In this document: positions 23,681-30,389 of the stretch, in pieces
Layout: each line of letters begins with the position of its first letter
Numbering within the stretch: the stretch's first letter is position 1
Source: Actinomycetota bacterium
GTDB lineage: Bacteria; Actinomycetota; Thermoleophilia; Solirubrobacterales; Solirubrobacteraceae
Reading direction: 5' to 3'
Assembly (NCBI GenBank): GCA_009699865.1
Contig: WLNJ01000016.1
Location: 1 to 35,346 of the forward strand
Length of the DNA stretch: 35,346 nucleotides
The notes under the pieces: generated by a model
Seen by the model: the letters and a program-made list of their open reading frames with translations, nothing else
Database searches by the model: none
Told to the model about the DNA's origin: nothing
Made by a program: the position numbers and the translations under genes

Positions 23681-25945
23681 TTACGAGCGTTCTGGGTCCC
23701 GGCCGCCGCGTGGACGATCACCGCCGCGTCCGCCGCCGCCACCGCCGCGTGGGCGATCACCGCCGCGTCCGCCGCCGCCACCGCCGCGTGGGCCGCTTTC
23801 GGACTTGGAGAGCTCAGCAAGTTCCTCTTTGGACTTGCCCTGAATTGCTGGGTCGCTCGAGAGGCGAAGGCCAATACGTCCGCGTTCGCGGTCGACCTCG
23901 CACACCGTCACGGCAATTTCGTCGCCCTTGTTGAGTACCTCTTCGACTGTCTCAACGCGGTTGCCTGGGCTCACGCTCGAGATGTGCAGAAGACCATCGG
24001 TTCCCTTGGCGAGTTCGACGAAGGCTCCGAAGGTTGTGGTCTTGACGACCTTGCCTTGGAATGTGTCTCCGAGCTCAACTTCCTTGGTCATCGATGAGAT
24101 GCGTTCGGCAAGTGCGTCTCCAAGTGCTCCGGTCGTTGCGTAGATCAGGATCATGCCCTCATCGTCAACGGTGATCTGAGCGTCAAACTCCTCTTGGAGT
24201 GAACGGATCGTCTCGCCGCCCTTGCCGATAACAAGGCCGATCTTCTCTGGGTCAATCTTGATCTGAGCGATACGCGGTGCGTATTCGGACAGCTCTTCTG
24301 AAGGAGCGTCAATCGCAGTCGCCATCTTCGCGAGGATGAACTCTCGTCCGGCCTTGGCCTGAGTGAGTGCATCACGAAGGATGTCGAATGTAACTCCGTC
24401 GATCTTGATGTCCATCTGGAGCGCTGTGATGCCTTCGCTCGTACCGGCGACCTTGAAGTCCATGTCGCCGAGATGATCCTCAACACCAGCAATGTCGCTG
24501 AGAACGGTGTAGTCGTCGCCCTCCTTGATCAGACCCATTGCGATACCTGCCACCGGACTGGTGATTGGAACGCCGGCCTGCATCAGTGAGAGTGATGAGC
24601 CACAAACGGAAGCCATCGAGCTCGAACCATTGCTCTCAAGGATCTCGCTTACAACACGCACTGTGTACGGGAAGTCTTCCTGGGAAGGAATGACTGGTAC
24701 GAGTGCGCGCTCCGCAAGTGCTCCGTGACCAATGTCGCGACGCTTAGGTCCACGCATGAATCCAGCTTCACCGACCGAGAACGGCGGGAAGTTGTAGTGG
24801 TGGAAGTAGCGCTTAACAGTCTCAAGGCCGAGTGTGTCGAGACGCATCTCTTCACGGGTCGTACCGAGAGCCACGGTGCTCAGTGCCTGAGTCTGTCCAC
24901 GTGTGAACAGGGCCGAGCCGTGAGTCCTTGGAGTTACGCCAACTTCAATCGTGATCTGACGAATTTCGTCAGCTCCACGACCGTCGGGGCGTACCTTCTC
25001 GACTGCGATGCGCTGACGGATGATGGTCTTCTCAAGCTTCGCAAATGCGCGCTTGGCCTCAGACTTGTTAGCCGAGTAGTCATCGTCTGCCTCATCGCCT
25101 GCATATGCGGCGACGACCTCTGCCTCAACGGCTGAGCAGGCGTCCTGGCGCTCAAGCTTCTCGACAACCTTGGTTGCCTCCTCGAGCTTGGCTCCGTGAG
25201 ACTCCTTGACCTTGGCATACAGAGCCTCATCAACAGTGGCAACAACGGCCTCAACCTTGGTCTTGCCAACCTTGGCTGCGAGCTCAACCTGAAGCGCACA
25301 AAGCTTCTTGATCTCGCCATGAGCGATGTCAAGGGCATCGAGGATCTCTGCTTCTGAAACCTCGTTGGCTCCGGCTTCCACCATCAGAATTGCTGTGTCG
25401 GTTCCGGCCACGATCAGATCGAGGTCGGTTCCATCAAGCAGCAAGTCCTCTGCCGGGTTAACGACAAAGTTGCCGTCAATCTTGCCGATGCGGACTGCAC
25501 CGACTGGCTGAGGGAATGGAATGTCGCTGATCATCAAGGCAGCACTTGCGCCGTTCATCGCGAGGATGTCGTACGAGTGAATGTGATCGATGGACAGCGG
25601 CAACGCGACGAGTTGTGTCTCTCGACGCCAACCCTTCGGGAACAGCGGACGGATAGGACGGTCGATGAGGCGGGCAACCAGAGTTGCTTTCTCACCGGCA
25701 CGACCTTCGCGCTTGAAGAATGAGCCTGGGATCTTGCCCGCGGCGTACATGCGCTCTTCCACATCCACTGAGAGTGGAAGGAAGTCAATGTCACGCAGGC
25801 CACCAGCTGTGGCTGTTGAGAGGACCATTGTGTCCCCTGCGCGTACTACAACTGCTCCTGAGGCCTGTTTGGCCATACGTCCCGTTTCAAATGAGATCTC
25901 GGTTCCCGAGATATCAACGGAGACGCGTGTAATGGCGTCTGCCAT
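23681..25945 (-). CDS. pnp: Polyribonucleotide nucleotidyltransferase (PNPase)
   Basis: 754 residues. Phosphorolytic 3'-5' exoribonuclease that can also add tails; trimeric. Two RNase PH domains: RPLFPKGWRRETQ in the first, and in the second FTRGQTQALSTVALGT, RYFHHYNFPPFSVGE, GPKRRDIGHGALAERAL and VCGSSLSLMQAGVP. KH domain with IGLVIGKGGETIRSL, S1 domain with GKVVKTTTFGAFVELAKG and GLLHIS. After S1 a Gly/Arg tail of about 35 residues is built of two copies of a 13-residue RGG unit, an RNA-binding type of extension. ATG at 25945, with an AAGGAA about 13 bases upstream, a rather long spacing. Confidence 0.98.
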   Translation of the reverse strand: MADAITRVSVDISGTEISFETGRMAKQASGAVVVRAGDTMVLSTATAGGLRDIDFLPLSVDVEERMYAAGKIPGSFFKREGRAGEKATLVARLIDRPIRPLFPKGWRRETQLVALPLSIDHIHSYDILAMNGASAALMISDIPFPQPVGAVRIGKIDGNFVVNPAEDLLLDGTDLDLIVAGTDTAILMVEAGANEVSEAEILDALDIAHGEIKKLCALQVELAAKVGKTKVEAVVATVDEALYAKVKESHGAKLEEATKVVEKLERQDACSAVEAEVVAAYAGDEADDDYSANKSEAKRAFAKLEKTIIRQRIAVEKVRPDGRGADEIRQITIEVGVTPRTHGSALFTRGQTQALSTVALGTTREEMRLDTLGLETVKRYFHHYNFPPFSVGEAGFMRGPKRRDIGHGALAERALVPVIPSQEDFPYTVRVVSEILESNGSSSMASVCGSSLSLMQAGVPITSPVAGIAMGLIKEGDDYTVLSDIAGVEDHLGDMDFKVAGTSEGITALQMDIKIDGVTFDILRDALTQAKAGREFILAKMATAIDAPSEELSEYAPRIAQIKIDPEKIGLVIGKGGETIRSLQEEFDAQITVDDEGMILIYATTGALGDALAERISSMTKEVELGDTFQGKVVKTTTFGAFVELAKGTDGLLHISSVSPGNRVETVEEVLNKGDEIAVTVCEVDRERGRIGLRLSSDPAIQGKSKEELAELSKSESGPRGGGGGGRGGDRPRGGGGGGRGGDRPRGGRDPERS
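23716..23793 (-). repeat. Two perfect 39-base tandem repeats in the PNPase tail
   Basis: Copies at 23716-23754 and 23755-23793 are identical and in frame, each encoding a 13-residue Gly-rich unit with RGG and GGDRP. Such repeats can change copy number by slippage while keeping the frame. Confidence 0.9.
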
Positions 25946-25967
25946 AAGTAATCACTTGTTCCTTCGT

Positions 25968-26035
25968 CCAGCCCGTCGGTCGGCCAGACCACATCGTTTT
26001 TATATTTTCCGAACGAGGTAAGCCTAGCGGGCTGG
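25968..26035. promoter_or_regulatory. Inverted repeat and AT-rich block upstream of pnp
   Basis: CCAGCCCG at 25968-25975 and CGGGCTGG at 26028-26035 are perfect 8-base complements 52 bases apart. Between them lies the only AT-rich run of the region (TATAAA-like on the minus strand near 25998-26006), a possible -10 for pnp. Only a transcript reading through from upstream would contain both arms. Confidence 0.3.
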
Positions 26036-26038
26036 CGA

Positions 26039-26473
26039 TCACCGCGACCTGCCCGATTCCCAAAGCGCCACATCGCCGAGGTCCGGGACGCCTTGATGAA
26101 GGCTGTCGTCCACCAGGATCGTTGGGGTGGCCATCACTCCCGCTCTGACGGCGTTCCGAAAAGAGTCCGCTATCAGGGATTCCACCTCGGGCGAGCGGCG
26201 ATCCCGGTCGAACTGCTCTAGATCTAGACCAATGTCCCGTGCTCGGCCCCACAGATGGGGGTCATCAAGCCGACCTTGATCGCCAAACAGGAGGTCAACC
26301 ATCTCCCAGAACATGTCCTGCCTGCCCGCTGCCTCTGCGGCGGCGGCCGCGGCATTTGCCCTGGGGTGACGGGAGGACACGGGAAAATACCGCAGCCCGA
26401 GCCTCAGTTGCGAATCCTTGATCCGCTCCCAGGCGAATGCGCAGCGCGGACACTCAAAGTCCGCATAGATCAC
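26039..26473 (-). CDS. DsbA-family thioredoxin-fold protein, start uncertain
   Basis: About 144 residues from GTG at 26473. DsbA/FrnE-like thioredoxin fold: active site FECPRC (Cys8, Cys11 in this frame), an inserted helical domain (residues about 40-100) and MATPTILVDD containing the cis-proline. Probably a disulfide or peroxide-linked oxidoreductase; no signal peptide, so cytoplasmic as written. The start is a problem: GTG sits in the middle of the first beta strand (IAV-IYADFEC). The frame stays open upstream to a stop inside the peroxiredoxin gene, but only a CTG near 26547 offers an earlier start. That would add about 25 residues and begin at the peroxiredoxin stop. Cotranscribed with the peroxiredoxin, a possible partner. 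Confidence 0.75.
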   Translation of the reverse strand: MIYADFECPRCAFAWERIKDSQLRLGLRYFPVSSRHPRANAAAAAAEAAGRQDMFWEMVDLLFGDQGRLDDPHLWGRARDIGLDLEQFDRDRRSPEVESLIADSFRNAVRAGVMATPTILVDDSLHQGVPDLGDVALWESGRSR

Positions 26474-26547
26474 AGCAATCGGTAGGGACTCAGCGCCTCG
26501 TAGCCGGTCCGCAGGACCGGGCGGGTCAGCCGGCCGACTGCTGAGAG

Positions 26548-27018
26548 TCAGACCTGCTCCGCGAGGGAATCAAGCCCGTCGAAGAGGAGGTTTGCGCCGG
26601 GTAGTTCTCCCGGGCTTGCGGCCTGATAGCTCCAGGCAACCTTGACATCCGGCCCCACAACAATCAGGGCTCGCTCTGGGAAACCACCGGGGTGCTTAAC
26701 ACCAAAGGCCTCGCAGGCAGCTCCCTTGGGCTCAAAGTCTGAAAGCTGGGCAATGCTCACGTTGAACTTCTCAATGAACGCAGTCTGGGCGTATGAGGAG
26801 TCGCAGGAAACCCCGTAGATCGCTGCACCCCTGCTGTGAATGTCTGAGAGCACTTCCTCATAGATATTGAACTGGTCTGTACAGACCGGGCTGAACGCGA
26901 ACGGGTAAAAGACCAGAATGGTCGTGTTACCGGCTAGGTCAGCCTCAGTGAATCTTTCGCCGTCAGCCTTACCGAGGCTAAACGCGGGGATTTCAGAACC
27001 GACTGAAAGGACCGTCAT
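26548..27018 (-). CDS. Peroxiredoxin, AhpC/TSA family (AhpE-like)
   Basis: 156 residues. Thiol peroxidase that reduces hydrogen peroxide, organic peroxides or peroxynitrite. The peroxidatic Cys46 is in [13 protein letters not shown] (family motif FxxPxxxTxxC). Other marks are [10 protein letters not shown] at the start, [19 protein letters not shown] and LSDFEPKG. The arrangement and length resemble actinobacterial AhpE, although the residues before the active Cys are SPV where the common form is TGT or TGI. Other cysteines (in VSCDS and AACEAF) could act in resolution. The ATG overlaps the rpsO stop by four bases, so synthesis is coupled to ribosomal protein S15. Confidence 0.92.
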   Translation of the reverse strand: MTVLSVGSEIPAFSLGKADGERFTEADLAGNTTILVFYPFAFSPVCTDQFNIYEEVLSDIHSRGAAIYGVSCDSSYAQTAFIEKFNVSIAQLSDFEPKGAACEAFGVKHPGGFPERALIVVGPDVKVAWSYQAASPGELPGANLLFDGLDSLAEQV

Positions 27019-27287
27019 CGACGTAGTCCGAGCTTCTCAACCAAGCCTCGGTAACCATCGAGGTCGTTACGCCTCAGATAGTCGAGGAAACGGCGGCGCT
27101 GACCAACAAGCTTGAGGAGTCCTCGCCGTGAGGCGTGGTCCTTCTTGTGATCACGGAGGTGCTCAGTCAGGTGATTGATGCGTTCCGTCAGCATCGCAAC
27201 CTGGACCTTTGTGGCACCGACATCTTGAGGACCGCTGCCGAACTCGGCTGCGATCTCCATCTTGCGCTCTTTGGTGAGATTGCTCAT
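27015..27287 (-). CDS. rpsO: 30S ribosomal protein S15
   Basis: 90 residues, normal. Primary binder of the 16S rRNA central domain. Characteristic [35 protein letters not shown] is present (residues about 38-72). In many bacteria rpsO is followed directly by pnp; here a peroxiredoxin and a DsbA-like gene sit between. A TACGGT hexamer 8 bases before the ATG, with no Shine-Dalgarno, suggests a leaderless transcript. Confidence 0.98.
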   Translation of the reverse strand: MSNLTKERKMEIAAEFGSGPQDVGATKVQVAMLTERINHLTEHLRDHKKDHASRRGLLKLVGQRRRFLDYLRRNDLDGYRGLVEKLGLRR

Positions 27288-27295
27288 CGGGTCGA

Positions 27296-27301
27296 ACCGT
27301 A
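27296..27301 (-). promoter_or_regulatory. TACGGT -10-like hexamer before rpsO
   Basis: Minus-strand TACGGT ends 8 bases before the rpsO ATG in the 44-base gap after ribF. It predicts an independent leaderless promoter for rpsO–peroxiredoxin–dsbA-like. Confidence 0.45.
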
Positions 27302-27331
27302 GCAGGACAGGCCTGTAGCTGGATCGGCGCG

Positions 27332-28210
27332 TTAGACGACGTGCGCTGCGGCGATCACCGCAGACTGCTGGCAGTCCTGTGCCATCTGCACCTTCAACGC
27401 TTCGATTCGATCGAACTTGGCCTCAGGCCGGAGGAAAGAAAGCAGCTCGACTGAGACCTCCTGTCCGTAAAGATCACCGTCAAAATCAAGAATGAATACC
27501 TCGAGGAGTACTTCCTCTCCGTCATCAAATGTTGGCCTTATGCCTACGCTCGCTGCGGCAGGTTGTCCATCAAGCAGTGCGGCATAGACGCCGAAAGCGG
27601 GAACGACACACCCCTCCGCAGGGACAATGTTGGCGGTTGGATAGCCGAGTGTTCTCCCTCTCTTTTCTCCGTGCACGACAACACCGCGCATCTCGAATGG
27701 GTGGCCAAGAAGCTTTCGCGCGTCGTCCATATTGCCCACCCTGATCAGATCCCGAATCGCCGATGAGGAAATCAGTCCGGTCTCATGTTCAACAAGTTCA
27801 GCGACCGTTGTGCTGAACCGGGTGTCGGCCTGGAGCGTCTCGGCATTGCCTGCCGCGCGGTTTCCAAACCGAAAGTTCTGCCCCACTCTGACCTCAGTTG
27901 CTCCAAGTGAATCGACAAGCACTTTGGTTATGAACTCATCCGGGGTGAGCTCACTGAAGTCCTGGTCAAAGGTGGCAACAACCAACTCGTCCACTCCGAG
28001 TGCGGCGATTAGGTCTGCCTTCTGCTCAAGGGTTGTGAGCAGCTCGGGAGCCCCAGTGGGGCCAACGACAGCCCGAGGGTGAGGGTCGAAAGTGAGCACG
28101 GTGTCCGCGTCCCCGATGACCTCTATGTGTCCGAGGTGGACTCCATCGAACTCGCCGATGGCAACCCTGCGATGCCTCGGCTCAGCTGTGGCTGGAGTGG
28201 TGATCTTCAT
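27332..28210 (-). CDS. ribF: Bifunctional riboflavin kinase/FMN adenylyltransferase
   Basis: 292 residues. Makes FMN and FAD from riboflavin and ATP. N-terminal adenylyltransferase: [10 protein letters not shown] (residues 19-28), [55 protein letters not shown]-terminal kinase: [47 protein letters not shown] and the final helix. Between HLGH and FDPHP there are only about 12 residues where typical RibF has about 30, so the helix and turn after the nucleotide motif are shortened. Catalytic motifs are otherwise intact. A TAGGCT 9 bases before the ATG may be a weak promoter. Confidence 0.95.
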   Translation of the reverse strand: MKITTPATAEPRHRRVAIGEFDGVHLGHIEVIGDADTVLTFDPHPRAVVGPTGAPELLTTLEQKADLIAALGVDELVVATFDQDFSELTPDEFITKVLVDSLGATEVRVGQNFRFGNRAAGNAETLQADTRFSTTVAELVEHETGLISSSAIRDLIRVGNMDDARKLLGHPFEMRGVVVHGEKRGRTLGYPTANIVPAEGCVVPAFGVYAALLDGQPAAASVGIRPTFDDGEEVLLEVFILDFDGDLYGQEVSVELLSFLRPEAKFDRIEALKVQMAQDCQQSAVIAAAHVV

Positions 28211-28219
28211 GTTCTGGGA

Positions 28220-28225
28220 AGCCTA
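28220..28225 (-). promoter_or_regulatory. TAGGCT -10-like hexamer before ribF
   Basis: Minus-strand TAGGCT ends 9 bases before the ribF ATG, in the 16-base gap after truB. One base further than the other cases, so a weaker call. Confidence 0.25.
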
Positions 28226-28226
28226 T

Positions 28227-29027
28227 TCACCCGACGAAGCCAGCGATAGACGAGAGCAGCCCGGCCTCTTTAACTTCGCCGATAGCGACGAGTCCGTTTG
28301 GTCCCACAATCGCCACGGTCTCCCCTACCGCCCGGGCAGTTTCCATTGGCCTGCCGTGACCGATCAGCGATGCGGAGTTCTCATCAACCTTGTCAACGGG
28401 AAGGATCTGCGTCAGTGCGGCGAGCAGGTCCAATTCAACGCCAGCTTGACCTGGCACATCGAATGGCCCTATCTGGGTCCGCCTCAGGGACACGCAGTAG
28501 GCGTCGCCTAGATCCGCAATCAGGGAACGGATATAGGTTCCTGATGAACACCGGATCAGGTAGTCGCGTTCAGTCGGCCGCCGCTCCAACTCCTCAAATC
28601 GGCTGACCGTGATTGGTCTGGCCTCAAGTTGGACTTCCTCCCCTGCTCGGGCCAGTTCATAGGCGCGCCTTCCACCTACACGAACTGCTGAGAAATCGGG
28701 TGGTGTCTGGAGCATGTCTCCTGTGGGCAGCTCAAGATCCCCGTCGGGAACCACGCCTGTTTCCGTGATCGTGCCTTCAGTGTCTCCTGTGTTTGAGCGA
28801 GCGCCGAATTTGGCTGTAACAAGGTATTCCTTATCCAGTCCCATAAAGAACCGTTGGGTCCGTGTTGCCCTTCCGATCAAGATCAACAGCAGTCCTGTGG
28901 CAAATGGGTCAAGTGTTCCCGCGTGGCCGACTCGCACACCCCTCGGGAGTCCGTGCTTGATCTGGGCGACCACATCATGCGAAGTGACGCCCGCTGGTTT
29001 ATCAACCAAGCGCACAGACGCGGTCAT
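28227..29027 (-). CDS. truB: tRNA pseudouridine-55 synthase TruB
   Basis: 266 residues. Isomerises U55 to pseudouridine in the tRNA T-loop. DKPAGVTSHDVV at the N-terminus, the catalytic Asp40 in VGHAGTLDPFATGLL, KEYLVTAKFGARSNTGD, IRCSSGTYIRSLIADLG and a C-terminal PUA-like region (residues about 215-266). Follows nrnA with a 2-base gap and precedes ribF, the common truB–ribF pair. Complete and ordinary. Confidence 0.97.
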   Translation of the reverse strand: MTASVRLVDKPAGVTSHDVVAQIKHGLPRGVRVGHAGTLDPFATGLLLILIGRATRTQRFFMGLDKEYLVTAKFGARSNTGDTEGTITETGVVPDGDLELPTGDMLQTPPDFSAVRVGGRRAYELARAGEEVQLEARPITVSRFEELERRPTERDYLIRCSSGTYIRSLIADLGDAYCVSLRRTQIGPFDVPGQAGVELDLLAALTQILPVDKVDENSASLIGHGRPMETARAVGETVAIVGPNGLVAIGEVKEAGLLSSIAGFVG

Positions 29028-29029
29028 TG

Positions 29030-30016
29030 TCAGTCCGCTTCTGTTTGAAGGCGAATCTGGCTGCAGATCAACTGGACTAGATCGGAGTGCGAAAGCTCTG
29101 TGCTGAAACCTGCCGCGCCACGATGGCCGCCTCCCCCACCTGCGCGAGCGATTGCCGACACGTCAACTCGGTCGGTTGACGCTCTCAGTGAGACTCTCCT
29201 AGTGTCAGGCCTGCCCTTAGGTTCTCTCACAACAGCAGCTACATGAGTGCCCTCAATCGCTCGGAGGTGGTCAACCACTCCTTCAGACCAGCCGTCAATC
29301 GCGCCAGTTTCGTCAAAGTCAGCTCGACTTAGATAAGTCATCGTGAGCTGGCCTTCCTCGTGGCGCTCAATCTTTGCCAAGGCTCGACCGAGAAGTTGGG
29401 CGCGGGCCTGAGGAACTCCTTCGTAGATGCGTCGGAAGATGTCGGCGACTGGGACGCCGCGCTCGATCAGGTCGGCGGCCATGACGTGGGCCTCACTGAG
29501 TGTGTTGTCGTACATGAACCGCCCTGTGTCGGTCACTAAGCCCACATAGAGAGCTGTTGCTGTCAGCCGGTCGATCTCGGAGCCGAGTTCCTTCGCTAGA
29601 CGCCAGATGATCTCGGCTGTGCACGAAGCCTGATCATCAACGTGGTTGAGGGCACCAAAGTTTGTGTTGTCGTGGTGGTGGTCAAGGTTGATGATTGCCG
29701 CCGCGTCGCCGCCTCGCTCACGCGCGGGCGATCGCTCTAGATTGCCGCAGTCGAGCATCACGAGTGTTGTCTTGCTGAGGTCTTGGGGAATGTCACGGAC
29801 TACGCGATCCCAAGGGACCATGAAGCGGTACTCCTCGGCGGGTTCGTCATCTGAACGCACATGAATTGGAGCATCGATGCCCGCTGATTCGAGGATTCGA
29901 TGGGCGGCAACCAGTGACCCAATTGCATCCCCATCGGGATGTTCGTGTGTCATCAACAGCAAGGACTCAGCAGCCTTGAGTGATGACGCCACCTCGGGCA
30001 GGCTCGCTCCGCTCAT
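29030..30016 (-). CDS. nrnA: NrnA: nano-RNase and pAp phosphatase (DHH family)
   Basis: 328 residues. Degrades 2-5 nucleotide RNA fragments to mononucleotides and converts pAp to AMP; substitutes for oligoribonuclease Orn. The DHH domain has THEHPDGDAIGSLVAA (residues 23-38), MLDCGNLERSP and INLDHHHDN (the DHH motif) followed by ALYVGLVTDTGRFMYDN. The DHHA1 domain ends with GGGGHRGAAGF, the substrate-binding glycine loop. Overlaps rbfA by four bases. With PNPase and RNase J elsewhere in the window it completes an RNA turnover set. Confidence 0.96.
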   Translation of the reverse strand: MSGASLPEVASSLKAAESLLLMTHEHPDGDAIGSLVAAHRILESAGIDAPIHVRSDDEPAEEYRFMVPWDRVVRDIPQDLSKTTLVMLDCGNLERSPARERGGDAAAIINLDHHHDNTNFGALNHVDDQASCTAEIIWRLAKELGSEIDRLTATALYVGLVTDTGRFMYDNTLSEAHVMAADLIERGVPVADIFRRIYEGVPQARAQLLGRALAKIERHEEGQLTMTYLSRADFDETGAIDGWSEGVVDHLRAIEGTHVAAVVREPKGRPDTRRVSLRASTDRVDVSAIARAGGGGGHRGAAGFSTELSHSDLVQLICSQIRLQTEAD

Positions 30017-30360
30017 TGCTCTTCTTCCTCATGCTCGAGGATCTCTTCTACACGCCAGGCACGGTCGATTGACGTGTCGTAGTGGAACTCCAGCTCGGGC
30101 GTATTCTTCATCCGAAGCTGTGTGGCAATTGCCTTCTGGAGGCGGCCGTGGCTTGTCTGAAGGGTGCTAAGCGACTGCTCCCGTTCCTCGTCGTCGCCGA
30201 GAACGCTTACAAAGACGCGGGCATGACGGAGGTCAGCGCTTGTCTCCACTCCAGTTACGGTCACAAAGCCGAGGCGTGGATCCTGAATCTCCTTAGGGAT
30301 AGAGTCACTTAGGACTTCCCTAATGGCCTCGTCGACCCTTCTCATGCGTGAACCCGACAC
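30013..30360 (-). CDS. rbfA: Ribosome-binding factor A
   Basis: 115 residues. Binds the 30S subunit during late assembly near helix 1 of 16S rRNA. Single KH-like domain: RRVDEAIREVLSDSIP, DPRLGFVTVTGVETSADLRHARVFVSVLGD and RMKNTPELEFHYDTSIDRAWRVEEIL. The acidic tail is short. The start is either the GTG at 30360 or the ATG at 30345; neither has a good Shine-Dalgarno, and MRRVDEAI begins the conserved part, so the shorter form is possible. Gap of 29 bases to infB. Confidence 0.95.
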   Translation of the reverse strand: MSGSRMRRVDEAIREVLSDSIPKEIQDPRLGFVTVTGVETSADLRHARVFVSVLGDDEEREQSLSTLQTSHGRLQKAIATQLRMKNTPELEFHYDTSIDRAWRVEEILEHEEEEQ

Positions 30361-30389
30361 GGAATCAGAAAAGGTCAGAACGGCAGTGC

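Noticed and set aside
23195-24097. Plus-strand open frame of 300 codons with Ala-rich repeats
   Set aside because: It lies antisense across dapB and the end of pnp; its Ala/Ala/Thr repeats are only the reverse of the PNPase RGG repeat, and the motifs of both real genes are complete.
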